Shown piece by piece: positions 22,151 through 32,579 of a stretch of DNA of 64,000 bases. Both the position numbers and the translations under genes were made by a program. The notes under the pieces were generated by a model. It saw nothing but the letters and a program-made list of their open reading frames with translations. It had not been told where the DNA came from and searched no databases. This DNA is from Leptasterias polaris. Its lineage: Eukaryota; Echinodermata; Asteroidea; Forcipulatida; Asteriidae. Within the stretch, counting starts at the first letter, position 1. The number at the start of each line of letters is the position of its first letter. The DNA is taken from positions 3,658,001 to 3,722,000 of the forward strand of contig JAZGTN010000069.1 of the NCBI GenBank assembly GCA_037783415.1. Reading direction: 5' to 3'.

Positions 22151-24432
22151 TGCCTGGTAGTGTGACTGACCATACATATTGTGAAGTTCCCGGAAACAAG
22201 CATAATGATAGTTCCAGGAGAATGTTAACATATGAATCATCTGATGTCATCAATGGTCCTATATTCGAAGGAAAGAACGGCAAACTGCTCAAGAAAGAAC
22301 GCCTTCGAACATTTAGGCTTCAGAAAAGAGTGCAACAACTGCAAAGGTCATTGGATTTGGTGACTAGCAAGTCACTATCAATCAGGGATGTAATCAAAGC
22401 AGTAAGTACTTATATAGAAGAGCCAGCACTGACGTTTATTGCATCTCAATTGCGAAATTCATCACAGCGTTGTAAGGCCAAAGGCAGGAGATGGACTTAT
22501 AAAGACAAAGTAATTGCACTTTCCCTATATCATCAGAGTCCTCGTGCATACCAATTCTGCTCACGCATTTTCACACTTCCATCTGTGTCATCCCTCCGCA
22601 AATGGTTAAGTAATGTGGAAGTGAGGCCAGGCTTTCCTCCCAAGGTGTTTGAACTATTGAGAGACAAAGTAGCTGTCATGACAGAGAAGAATAAGCTGTG
22701 TGTTATCACATTTGATGAAATGAGTCTTCGAGCAGGCCTGTCATATAACATCACAGAAGATGCGGTGGAGGGGTTTGAAGACTTTGGCTCATTGGGTAAA
22801 ACATCTAAGCCTGCAAATCATGCTCTTGTATTCATGGTAAGGGGTTTGATTGGCAAGTGGAAACAACCCATTGGCTATTTCTTGTCAAGAGCTGCAACAA
22901 GTGCTGAAAATCTGAAGAAACTGCTCAATGAATGCATTCAGGTCGTTAAAAACACTGGACTGCAACCTAAGGCTGTCGTATGTGACCAAGGGTCCAACAA
23001 CGTTCGACTCTATAAACTCCTTGCAGTAACAGAGAAGCGACCTTTCTTCATCCACGAAGAAGACAAGATCTTCTGTTTGAATGACCCGCCACACTTACTA
23101 AAGAACACAAGATCTAACCTGGAGAAATATGTCTTCCAGATCAAGGGAACTGATGGTTGCAAGCACATTAGGTGGACACATATTCGTAATTTCTATGAAT
23201 TTGATTCACAATTTGCAATCAGAAAAGCACACAAACTCACAAAAGGGCACTTTGAACTCACAAGCTTCTCCAAAATGAGAGTGAATAAAGCAGCACAGGT
23301 GCTTAGTCATTCCGTGGCTGCAGGTCTGTACTCATATGTAGCATTTGGTAAGTTACCTGCAGAAGCTGCATACACAGCAGAGTTTGTTGATCTGATCAAC
23401 GATTTGTTTGACTCATTCAACAGTAGATGTTTGAAGGATCCACAGAAATTGAGAAGGCCTATGTCGGAAAACTCTGAACACAAATCATTCTTTGAGTCAT
23501 GCAAGCCAGTACTCAAGAGCCTTAAGGTAGTTGGATCTCGGAACGTTCACTTTATCAGGGGTTGGTGTCTCGCAATATCCTGTGTTTCACAGCTGTGGCA
23601 ACACTTGAAGACAACCACTGATACTCGATATCTGCTAACATCACGTCTAAATCAGGACATTGTGGAAAACCTTTTTTCTACAATTCGGAGAAAAGGAGGG
23701 TTCAGAGACAATCCGTCACCTAAGGAATTTCGTTGCGCCTTGAGGATGGTAATGGTAGCAGAGCTTATCAAACCAGTCGCTGGTTCGAATTGCTCACCAG
23801 ACGAGGACAAGTTTGTCCTTACGCTTCAGTCTCTCACAAGTAGTAGGCCCACAGGAAGAACAACAAAACAATCACAGAATGTCACAAGTATCAACAATGC
23901 TCGACGAAAAGCCATCGCAGTAAATAATATCCCAATTGACCTCCCTGAACAGAACACACTTGCATACATCGCTGGTTATCTCTGTCGCAAGGTAATAATT
24001 GGACATGAAGTACTCTCTTCATGCCAGATCTGCAGAAAAGCTCTACTGAAAGAGAATGCAGATTTAGACAACCCTGCGCTACTCTTCACACATCACAAAG
24101 CCTACGACACTTCCACATCTGACTTTGGATCGTTAATGGTCCCTTCAGAGCGTTTCCTAGCTTTCTGTACTGAATGTGAGAAGTTGTTTCGCACTGAATT
24201 TGATGACATCAAGATGACAAGGAGCAACATCTCCTACCTGCTCAATCGAGCCATGTGTGATCTACCTTTGTACAAGGAGATGCAGTTATGCAGTGAGAGA
24301 ATAAAATCCAAAATTGTAGCTGTGTTTGTGAACGTCAGAATGCATTATGCACTTAAGTTTAAAAACAGAGAAGTACATAATGTCACCCTCAAAAGGAAAT
24401 GTAGGAAAGTTGACAAAGTTGCACATAAATGA
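22151..24432 (+). CDS. P-like transposase exon 3 (catalytic core, THAP9-like)
   Basis: The acceptor GCCTTTGCAG is followed by V-P-G-S-V-T-D in frame with exons 1 and 2, for a total of 885 residues (human THAP9 is about 900). The order is: a KKERLRTFRLQKRVQQLQRS coiled coil, a helical block with SLYHQSPRAYQFCSRIFTLP, and an RNase-H-like core. In the joined protein the three expected acidic residues are about Asp314 (TFDEMSLRAGL), Asp404 (VVCDQGSNNVR) and Glu631 (DIVENLFSTIRRKGGF). The segment between Asp404 and Glu631 corresponds to the GTP-binding insertion known in P transposase. Cys-rich motifs CQICRKAL and FCTECEKLF follow near the C terminus. The ATG at 22117 belongs to the intron and is not the start. 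No internal stop or frameshift is visible. Confidence 0.93.
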
Positions 24433-24433
24433 A

Positions 24434-24553
24434 GCAAACAAGTTGTACATTAAGTCAGTCATTGTGATTAAACAACATTTAATTGTGATTTAAAACAAGT
24501 TGTACATTAAGTCAGTCATTGTGATTAAACAACATTTAATTGTGATTTAAAAT
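24434..24553 (+). repeat. Two-copy direct repeat just after the transposase stop
   Basis: The ~62-bp unit starting AACAAGTTGTACATTAAGTC occurs twice back to back from about 24437. The copies are almost identical, so the duplication is recent. It lies in the presumed 3' UTR. Confidence 0.85.
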
Positions 24554-25811
24554 AATAGTACAGTGGCCCTGAATAATTATGTCACCAAAATGACATTTTT
24601 GAAGTGGCGTACAACTTGATGGGTAGTTTATGTGCAAATTAAGTCATAGCGACATGAATGTATAAACACTAAATAGCGAGGGGTGTGTGTCTGGGTGTTT
24701 GTGTGTGTGGGGGGAGGGGGTTATCGCAGTTTCATCTGTTTTATTTTTAATTGGAATTTTTTATTGGCGTTTAAAAGAATAGTTATATTTATTTTTAATG
24801 TTTAGTCTTTGTGTACACCTTGAAAGAAAAGCTCATCATTTTTCTTAATTGCATGACTTAAAGAACAAATTGACTTGGAATCATTGAATCTGATAAAAGC
24901 GGGAAGTTTAATTTCAAAATTGCCGTCTGTGTTGGCTCAGTAACGAGGAACAAGAATTAAAAATTAAATTAATTTAAGGCTACAAAATTTGGCAAATGTC
25001 TTTTCCTTTTTTTCTTGGGGGGGGGGGGGGGTTATTACAGATATTTTTAATTATTGTATTGTCATTTTAGCCCTGAGATGCATAAAATTCAATGCATGTT
25101 TTACATGTATATGTAAGTATGTATATTTACTTTTAAACTTCTGTATAAACTTCATTTTAGCCCTGCTGCAATTTGTGCTATGGTGCTGTCCACGAGTTTA
25201 ATTGAATAAATTACACAGCTGTGCTATTCACTGTATTCATTGTCTGTTGGGTTAGTAAGACAAAGTATTTTACCACCCACCCCGTAGGCCCCCAACAAAT
25301 AATACAAAAACAACTACAAATGTTCGAATTCTGTTCAGATAAGTGTTTTAATTGTTGATTTTATACCAGAAATCCCGATTTTGGGCAATAATATTGTCCT
25401 GTTGACTCTGTCATTTATTATGCATTCAACTCGAAGATCTAAAGCAATGCTAATTTGCTTTTAAGGCCCCTCCCCCCCCCCCCCCGAAAAAAATACCAGT
25501 TGATCGTCCACTCTCTCATCATCCTTTGTTGAGGCCGCAACTTTTTTTAAATTATTTTTATTTTTACATTTGTTTTGGTTTTAAGACAAATTTTCTGGGT
25601 GTAACTATGTGTAACTACATAAAGTGTGGACTGAAGAATTGGTGGCCAGTTTGAATTATGCTTGGCGGCCACCTTCAAAACAATAAAAATAAATAACAAG
25701 ACCCTCTATGCATATCATGAACATTTGGGGCGCTACGGCTGTTCTGCTTCGATGTATGAGAGATTATCACTCTCTGTGCATGAACATTGGGGGCGCGTGA
25801 TTGATATGCTT
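24554..25811. other. 3' noncoding part of the P-like element
   Basis: No exon is seen. It contains poly-G (about 25017-25031) and poly-C (about 25471-25485) tracts. Two copies of CATGAACATTTGGGGCGC-like sequence lie near 25718 and 25780, close to the right end, and may be subterminal binding sites. Confidence 0.5.
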
Positions 25812-25814
25812 CCT

Positions 25815-25912
25815 AAAATGGCGGCCGCGCCCCTCCAGTGCGTACTTCACTCATTTGCGCGCGTTTGTGCGTGAGTTCCCTATCTTGCGCCTACGGCGCT
25901 ATACGATCTTTG
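25815..25912 (-). repeat. Right terminal inverted repeat of the P-like element
   Basis: The outer 51 bp (25862-25912) mirror the left end exactly. An extra CGCGCAAATGA-like insertion precedes the conserved GTGAAGTACGCAC, read inwards. The target duplication CTTTCAAC follows at 25913-25920. Confidence 0.93.
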
Positions 25913-25976
25913 CTTTCAACCAATCCCGCCCTCAAGTTTGGCCCATGCAAATTTCAGCATTATGACGAAGTTCTCC

Positions 25977-26011
25977 ATCTTGCGCCGCTACGCGGCGCTA
26001 TACGATCTTTG
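25977..26011 (-). repeat. Solo P-like terminal-repeat copy outside the element
   Basis: Read on the minus strand it begins CAAAGATCGTATAGCGCCGC and ends in GCGCAAGAT, closely matching the outer ~35 bp of the P-like ends. It lies about 65 bp beyond the right target duplication. No partner end was found. It may be the footprint of an earlier insertion or excision at the same place. Confidence 0.75.
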
Positions 26012-26105
26012 GACGTAAACTAACTTAACATCGCCGCTGTTCGGCATCATTATTCAGTGAACAATAGAAATATTAAATACTAAATCAATTTCCATCAATT
26101 CAAGG

Positions 26106-26146
26106 ATGGCAACGAAAGTGTCATCATGGTTCAACAACATGGTTAA
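26106..26146 (+). CDS. Possible first coding exon of a host gene (unrecognised)
   Basis: ATG in the context CAAGGATGG opens a frame reading MATKVSSWFNNMV and ends with a consensus donor AA|GTAAGT at 26147. The ~90 bp upstream lack stops in an obvious pattern and could be 5' UTR. I do not recognise the peptide and found no second exon in the window; the intron would hold the foldbacks at 26.3-28.7 kb. The P-like element inserted about 190 bp upstream of this ATG, which fits the known preference of P elements for promoters, if this is a real gene. Confidence 0.4.
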
Positions 26147-26344
26147 GTAAGTATCGCCGAATTTCCGTATCGCTCGCCAAACCGTAGTAATAGACTAGCT
26201 AGTTAGATTAATTATAATATAAAACGTGTTATTTGAATTTGCTCCCACATATATAATATACTATATAGGGCCTAATGTAACGTATTTTGATAACCGTAGT
26301 CGGATCATGTCATGACTTGGTTTATCCTCCAATATCCCGCTTTC

Positions 26345-27325
26345 AAGGCACCATCATCCTTAGCCCACCTTGTTGGGCTGTAAATGGCTCTCTTTTAACA
26401 TCGGTCTCATAACACTCACCATTACAGTACAGCCCACCATCCATACATGTCTTAAACGCGAAGTTTTAAAGTACGAGCAAGTCGTACCTCTTTGATCGCA
26501 ATTTTCTCCCGTTTATAAACATCCCATACTACTCCAACCTACCTTACTTTGTTCCTTACATCTGAGGAATTTTTATGATACATTCCATGGGTCACCAAAT
26601 GATGGCTTCATTTAAATATGATTTTTTGAAAATGGCAAAAAAAAACGGTGTACAAAAATCGCATTGAAGTTCGTCGTGCCTGGGGGCCGCCATCTTACTT
26701 ATGATTCGCTGCCTGTTAATCATGAGAAAGTCAGGGCGCCCGGCTGGTCTGCCAAGTCATAAATATGTATGAGGTGACGTCGCGCGGTACTGTAGCTAAC
26801 TTGAGACTAGCCCATCTAATGAATATGCAAGTCACCGTGACGCTGCATGTAGCTTCACAAGTTGCATGTTCATTGGGTGAGCGACATAAGTTAGCCCGCG
26901 ACGTCATCTTATGTATATTAATGACTTGGTAGATCAGCCTGGCGCCCTGACTTTCTCATGATTAACAGGCAGCGAATCATAAGTAAGATGGCGGCCCCCA
27001 GGCACGACGAACTTCAATGCGATTTTTGTACACCGTTTTTTTTTGCCATTTTCTAAAAATCATATTTAAATAAAGCCATCATTTGATGAGCCATGGAATG
27101 TATCATAAAAATTCCTCAGATAAGGAACAAAGTAAGGTAGGTTGGAGTAGTATGGGATGTTTATAAACGGGAGAAATGTGCGATCAAAGAGGTACGACTT
27201 GCTCGTACTTTAAAACTTCGCGTTTAAGACATGTATGGATGGTGGGCTGTAATGGTGAGTGTTATGAGACCGATGTTAAAAGAGAGCCATTACAGCCCAA
27301 CAAGGTGGGCTACATCATCCTAGGC
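26345..27325. mobile_element. ~980-bp foldback with arms of about 470 bp
   Basis: The left arm (about 26345-26828) and right arm (about 26863-27325) are near-identical inverted copies around a ~35-bp centre near 26845. Shared blocks include TAGCCCACCTTGTTGGGCTG, AAACATCCCATACTACTCCA and GCCGCCATCTTACTTATGAT. There is no ORF. Flanking target duplications could not be fixed with confidence. Confidence 0.88.
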
Positions 27326-27399
27326 TAGCTGATTCAGCTAGCCTTGGCAGCTAGCCTTTGGCCACATGTGGGGCAGCCTTTTTCTTTGCATTGAAAAAT

Positions 27400-28650
27400 A
27401 AACTGATGCAACGCATCAATGATCAACCGGTGATACTATTCTATTATTACTAAACACCGGAAAATACCGGAAAACACCGGAAATCTACCGGAAAACACCG
27501 GAATACACAGGAAAATACCGGAAAATACAAGTAAATACCGGAAAACTACAAAAATTACATTGAAGTTCGTCGTGCTAGGGGGCCGCCATCTTACTTATGA
27601 TTCGCTGCCTGTTAATCGTGAGAAAGTCAGGGCACCCGGCTGATCTGCCAAGTCATAAATATGTATGAGGTATGAGGTGACGCGTCATGACGTCACGCGG
27701 TAATGTATGAGACTTGCACATCTAATGAATATGCAAACTTATCGTGACACTGCATGTAGCTTCGCCCCACAATGGGTGAGAGTAGACTTGGTTCAAGTCG
27801 GGTTTCGTGCTAACCAAGTCAACGGTACAGTACATGCTAGCTATAATTTTATGATGAGCTTTTTTAATGTGCGCCCTCTAGTGCCAATTAGTTGCCAATC
27901 TAGACAGTTGGATCGCGACCACTGATGATCGCGACTTTCGAGAGCAGAGTTGATTGGCACTTTTCTGTCGAGTGATGGCGCACAACAAAAAGAGGTGAAA
28001 TAAAGCTGCGATGGATGCAGTGGTTTAATCAGAAAGACCAAGGACTCGACGAAAGTTCGACTTGGGTCAAGTCTAGGTGAGAGCGGCATGGATCGGAGAG
28101 GATCGACATAAGTTAGCGCGCGACGTCACCCTATGCATATTTATGACTTGGCAGATCAGCCGGGCGCCCTGACTTTCTCACGATTAACAGGCGGCAAATC
28201 ATAAGTAAGATGGCGGCCCCCAACCCAAGCACGACGAACTTCAATGTAATTTTTGAACACTTTTTTTGGCCATTTTCAAAACATCACATCTGAATGAAGT
28301 CATCATTTGGTAAGCCCTGGAATGTATCATAAAAATTCGCCAAATGTAAGGAATAAAATGAAGTAGGTTGGAGTAGTATGGGATGTTTATAAATATAAGT
28401 GGGGGAAATTTGCATTTTTGAGAATTTACTGACTGGTGTTTTCCGGTATTTTCTGGTACGTGGTAGTTTTCCGGTGTTTTCCGGTGTTTCCCGGTGTTTT
28501 CCGGTGTTTTCCGGTGTTTTCCGGTAGTTTCCGGTAGTTTCCCGGTAGTTTCCCGATGTTTTCCGGTAGTTTCCCGGTAGTTTCCCGGTAGTTTTCCGAT
28601 AGTTTTCCGGGTGTTTTCTGGTATTTAGTCACACCCCGCATCAACTGATG
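27400..28650. mobile_element. FB-like foldback with minisatellite arms and a nested foldback
   Basis: Inverted arms again carry the GCCGCCATCTTACTTATGAT block (27580-27780 versus 28085-28220), so it is related to the foldback next to it. Here the outer arms are short tandem repeats: ACCGGAAAAC(A) units at 27448-27545 and the reverse-complement CCGGTGTTTT units at 28430-28625. Outside these, GATGCAACGCATCAAT and a matching inverted GATGCATCA-containing segment close the ends. Long inverted arms made of short tandem repeats are the hallmark of Drosophila FB elements. The resemblance is structural only. Confidence 0.75.
27780..28085. mobile_element. Smaller foldback nested in the centre of the FB-like element
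   Basis: The outer inverted pair is AGACTTGGTTCAAGTCG (about 27785-27801) with its complement near 28058-28075. The inner pair is GTGCGCCCTCTAGTGCCAAT (about 27869) with ATTGGCAC and GGCGCAC pieces near 27953-27980. The related 980-bp foldback lacks this sequence at its centre, so it is a later insertion. Confidence 0.65.
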
Positions 28651-28697
28651 CATGATACCTTCCTTTGTTTATTAGAAGTATGGATACATCTAACAAT

Positions 28698-28772
28698 GCG
28701 TTCGATTAGCTTCCCCGTGTGTACCGGGGATTTACACTCGTGTTTAGCCACGCAACGAGGCTAATCGAACGC
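28698..28772. repeat. 13-bp inverted repeat
   Basis: GCGTTCGATTAGC (28698-28710) and its exact complement (28760-28772) flank about 50 bp. It could be a tiny MITE. No target duplication is seen. Confidence 0.55.
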
Positions 28773-28779
28773 TGTGGTG

Positions 28780-29215
28780 TTTTCGCTTGGCACTCTGGGA
28801 AAATCAAACGTGGCTTCCTCAAACGTTTTTGTAGCGGTAGAACTTACAAAAGTGTAAGCTCCGTCGTCTGCTCACTTGGAAAATGTCGATGTCCGTAACG
28901 ACACAATTTAATTATAAAATATAAAATAACTTGCACACAGTCACCATCTGTTTGTTTTTCTGGAAGTACGTTTCCTTTCCATTTCCCATAATTGTTTCAT
29001 GACGATAAATCAAGTGTATTTTTGTAGTTTTGTTTTCATGTCAATTTCAACTTGGTGTTCGGTGTAGAATTACGTCCGAGTTAGCAGACCCAAGTGTTTT
29101 CAAAGAAGTTGTTCTGTACGTATAGATCTTGTAAAACACTAGTTGCGATAATCGTAACCCTCCTCTCCCGACGGGCTTATAGCAAACGGTCACTTTTTAA
29201 ACTTAAAAACCTTGT
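28780..29215. other. Gene-free stretch
   Basis: No supported exon or bounded repeat. Confidence 0.35.
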
Positions 29216-29219
29216 AATT

Positions 29220-29440
29220 TGACACCTGATGATGTCATCATGAGGTAACTGAAGCGGTTTCATCTCCTAATGGTTCTAACTAGTATTATGTACAGTTTCA
29301 AGTTTATATGAGCTTGGGAAGTGTGCTTTTGTTAGCGGACAATCGCGGGGGATAAGAAGAAGAAAAAGAAGAAGTACTAGATTTAGTTTTTGTTGCGAGC
29401 ACAAAAACAAGGTGTTCGGGTATTTTTTTTCCCCCAGGAC
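29220..29440 (+). repeat. Dispersed TGACGTCA repeat, partial copy A
   Basis: It contains GACACCTGATGATGTCATCA, GAAGCGGTTTCATCTCCTAA, GTGCTTTTGTTAGCGGACAA, a GAAGAAGAAG run and the ending AAGGTGTTCGGG. The same order of motifs recurs at 32340-32575, 37990-38345 and 39350-39535. It is noncoding. Confidence 0.75.
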
Positions 29441-30915
29441 CAAGCATTTACTACTCGGTATATAGATCTTGAACCTGCACCTTTAAGGTGATGTCATGTC
29501 ACACTCGATGACGTCATCGTGGTGTGAACAAATTTTGTGGATGTAACATATCCCAACTTGGATACATGCAAAGTTTCAGTTGATTACCAAAGTCGTTCTG
29601 TACTCATAAATCTTGTAAGAACTAGCAGTGGCTCAAATGTAATTGAATTTGGTAAATATGACTCTGTTAGAAATGTGTACGATAAGTTTTTATCAAAAGT
29701 TAGTGAATGAGTCTATTTAGAAACAAATTATTCCACAACTACTTTCACAAGAGTTACTTCCTTCCATTGTTTGAACCCAATAAAGTTAACCTTTTCCCGT
29801 GCAATTTGGACTTCATGTATTACATACTGAAGTTCCTACTCATATCACGCATAGAACAGAAGCACCACAATGACCTAACTATGTCCCAAGTTTACATTAA
29901 TCCACTAATCCCAAAATGTCTGTAGCGCCCGCTAGAGTTGACTTTTGAATTGCGAGTTTATTTACTTAATTGGTTTTAGGACGGCAATTGGATGGAAGTA
30001 TAATGTTTCTTGATATGATCGGCTGGTTCCCTTTACTTGTTTTTATAATGATCACATATGAAATGATCACATATGAAATAATCGTGTACGATTTTTTCAC
30101 AACAAAGCTTACATGTTTAGAATGATAGAACATAAGAATTAAGTGTTTGACGGGTCAATAATGTCCTTTCATACAGAGCAACATTAATTTTTCAAATTCC
30201 CTTTCATTTTGGTTGCACATCTTAAAACGAGCCTTTGAATTACTCACAAGTACAACTATCATGTATGCCACTCACTGAAGTTTTTTATTTTTCAATGGAT
30301 ATTGATTCTTTATTTATTAATAAATCCGACTATGCAAATCATGTTGACATTATTAAGTTACAATTCTTATAAGTTTTAACAGGTTTTCAAATACTGTGAT
30401 TTGGCTTCTCATTATGTATCGGTGCATGATACTTTGATTGTTCGATACATATATGCACTGATGATGATGTCGTTAAAATAAGTCGAGCATAGTGTGAGCT
30501 ATTGGTTGCATTTTTAAAAATAGCTTGCTTGATTTTTAGACATTACATGTAGTCTTCATACAGAACGGTTTGTTAAATTTATAAAATTGAAAGGAAAGAC
30601 ACTTGTTTTTAAAAATTATGCAAGATAAAGGCAAGTCATGAAGACGGCAGTTTTAGCTTCTCGTGAATTTTAACTAATTAAATATTATTAATGAGTTAAT
30701 AACTATTTCTACCTGTATGGTGCATCATACACTCAGCAAGGAATTAGGGAATTGAACACAACAATGATTATGAAATCTTTCACTGGAGACCATTCGGGTA
30801 CTGGATGTGTTGTATATTCTGAAGAAGAAAAAAACAATTATATACAAAGTATGACTCAAAGCAATGTAAGTCAAGCTGAAACTGCTCAATTTCATAAAAT
30901 TCAAGACTTACAACA
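29440..30915. other. AT-rich gene-free stretch
   Basis: Another CRE-like GATGACGTCATCGTGG occurs at about 29508. A short duplicated GATCACATATGAAAT sits near 30050-30075. The only long frame (29707-29925) has no recognisable features and is probably chance. Confidence 0.35.
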
Positions 30916-30919
30916 TTTC

Positions 30920-31045
30920 ATGATTATATAATAATAATAATAATAATTTATTGAATTTATATTGCGCTCAACAATACAACATATCAGAGTAAAGAAATGA
31001 CGCAAGAAAAAATTAGTGGAAGGTGCACATCTTGTTTTTGATGTG
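30920..31045 (-). mobile_element. LINE 3'-tail remnant
   Basis: An (ATA)n run followed by TTTATTGAATTTATATTGCG looks like the reversed 3' terminus of L2-like LINEs, as at 13222 where (TAA)n precedes a GGCGCGCTATAT stretch. No coding part remains. Confidence 0.4.
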
Positions 31046-31362
31046 AACAACTTATAAACGAAACCTTATTAGGGGAAACTTTATCAAAGGGTTTTCAAAT
31101 AATTGTCATAATACAAAGTTGACGGAAAACATTCATCAGTCTGACCATTTTCTGACTACATGTATAGTGACACAGCCAACAATCATACCAATTCCTCCAT
31201 TGCCCAATTCTATCTCTTCGACGTTCATACTAAACGTTCCTTGGTTTTAAAAACATTTCACCAACGTGACCACTTGATGATACAGGATAAACTTTATAAC
31301 GTAATTGTGCATTAAATAAAAGAATCATTTTGAAAAGCATTGATGTTCACACAAAAACTTAC

Positions 31363-31590
31363 CGTTTTAGTCCCGTGTAGCAACGATAAACACATGCCGT
31401 GAGGAGGGTCTGAAGCACCCTTCACGATCCGATGACACATCCTTCCTTCTCGGAGTGTGATCAAAACATAACCAATGTTCGTCCTTTTCTGCTTGCATTT
31501 TCTCACAAAATTAATAGTCATATGAATCACTGAAGTAGGTGGCCATCTCAGCGAAACTTCGTCTTTAATTCCATTTTGATCATTAAGCAA
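31363..31590 (-). CDS. Possible exon, 76 codons, unknown protein
   Basis: A minus-strand frame from ATG at 31590 ends exactly at a consensus donor (ACG|GTAAGT) at 31363. It reads EVSLRWPPTSVIHMTINFVR and ITLREGRMCHRIVKGAS, a basic, protein-like composition. The frame is open for about 20 more codons upstream, so it could be an internal exon entered at a TATTCAG near 31622. I do not recognise it and cannot link it to other exons. Confidence 0.3.
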
Positions 31591-31689
31591 CGAGAAGGGC
31601 GAATAGGGGAAGAATTAGACGCTGAATATGAGCGGAATTCAGATCTATAATGTCAGTACGCCATTGATAAGTTGTAAGTACGATGACCT

Positions 31690-32575
31690 GTGGCGTGTCA
31701 ACTGTATGCTTCACGTTACATGTGTGTGTACATGTGGGCCAGCAATACACAGTCTTCGTGGACTTTGAACCTTAAGATCAATGTCGCAGTGTGTACAGTT
31801 TACATGTACATGCAAGATTACACGTGGTCCATGGCGGAACGACCAGCTCTGTGCTTCTGCGGGCTGATACTAACGAAATGTTCAACTTACATTTTGAGCC
31901 GGAGGTCAAGAACAAACGGGGTAGCTCTTTGTGTAGCGTTTGTTGGGTTTTAAAAGACCTGTCCGATGATGTATTGATTGTAGCAATCCATTTAATAGTT
32001 TTGGGGTTATGATTTTTTGAAATATTAAATTTCTATTTACTGTATTTCAACACCTGATGACGTCATCATGACATCACTACTACATAATGGAGGTTTTATC
32101 AAGGTCCTAACATGGTGTAAATTTGAATTTGATCAGAAGTAAAGAATTTTGCCAGGAAATGATTTTTTGTTAAGAATTGCACAAAGGCAAACTTTGACCT
32201 TCCGGTACGACCGGAAGTAAAGGTCATGTGAATTTGGCGTTTTATTTCAAATGTTGCCCGTGTCTTGATCTATCATATGGCTAAATATGAATACTGTAGC
32301 TTTAATATTCAGCGACATACAGGCATTGGCATGAGGTCACTTTTTGAACTAAAATGGCCTGTAACTTGACACCTGACGACGTCATCATGACGTAAATGAA
32401 GCGGTTTCATCTCCTAATGGTTATCTAACTATGGTAGAAATTTCAAGTTTATATGAGCTTGGAAAGTGTGCTTTTGTTAGCGGACAAGCGACGGAGAGAA
32501 GAAGAAGAAGAAGTATTAAGAAAAACTAGAAATGTAGTGTTTGTAGGATTACAAACACTAGGTGTTCGGGTTTTC
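31690..32575 (+). repeat. Dispersed TGACGTCA repeat, copy B (long)
   Basis: It shares with copies C and D the blocks CGAAATGTTCAACTTACATT, GACCTGTCCGATGATGTAT, AACACCTGATGACGTCATCA and the closing GTTACAAACACT-type hairpin with AGGTGTTCGGG (about 32535-32570). It includes a DNA palindrome CTTCCGGTACGACCGGAAG at 32199-32217, also found in the satellite monomer. Open frames at 31690-32012 are not conserved between copies, so it is noncoding. Confidence 0.75.
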
Positions 32576-32579
32576 AATG

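Larger units (their letters stand above)
19415..25912 (+). mobile_element. Complete P-element-like DNA transposon (THAP9 family), 6498 bp
   Basis: The ends are inverted repeats starting CAAAGATCGTATAGCGCCGT. The first 51 bp at each end are identical, and similarity continues imperfectly to about 85-100 bp. The element is flanked by identical 8-bp direct repeats, CTTTCAAC, at 19407-19414 and 25913-25920. An 8-bp target duplication is the known signature of P elements. Inside, three exons (20175-20284, 21026-21291, 22151-24432) join in frame into an 885-codon transposase with an N-terminal THAP finger. Both ends carry GGCCGCCATTTTAG in mirror positions (19489-19502 and 25813-25826), a possible transposase-binding site. 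The lack of visible decay suggests a recent and possibly active insertion. Activity itself cannot be read from the sequence. Confidence 0.93.

Noticed and set aside
28426..28653. Minus-strand frame with repeated PGNYRKLPENTGK-like units
   Set aside because: It is translation of the CCGGTGTTTT minisatellite arm of the FB-like foldback.
31690..32012. Two overlapping plus-strand frames
   Set aside because: The DNA is a dispersed repeat, and the frames are not kept in copies at 37.4 and 39.1 kb.
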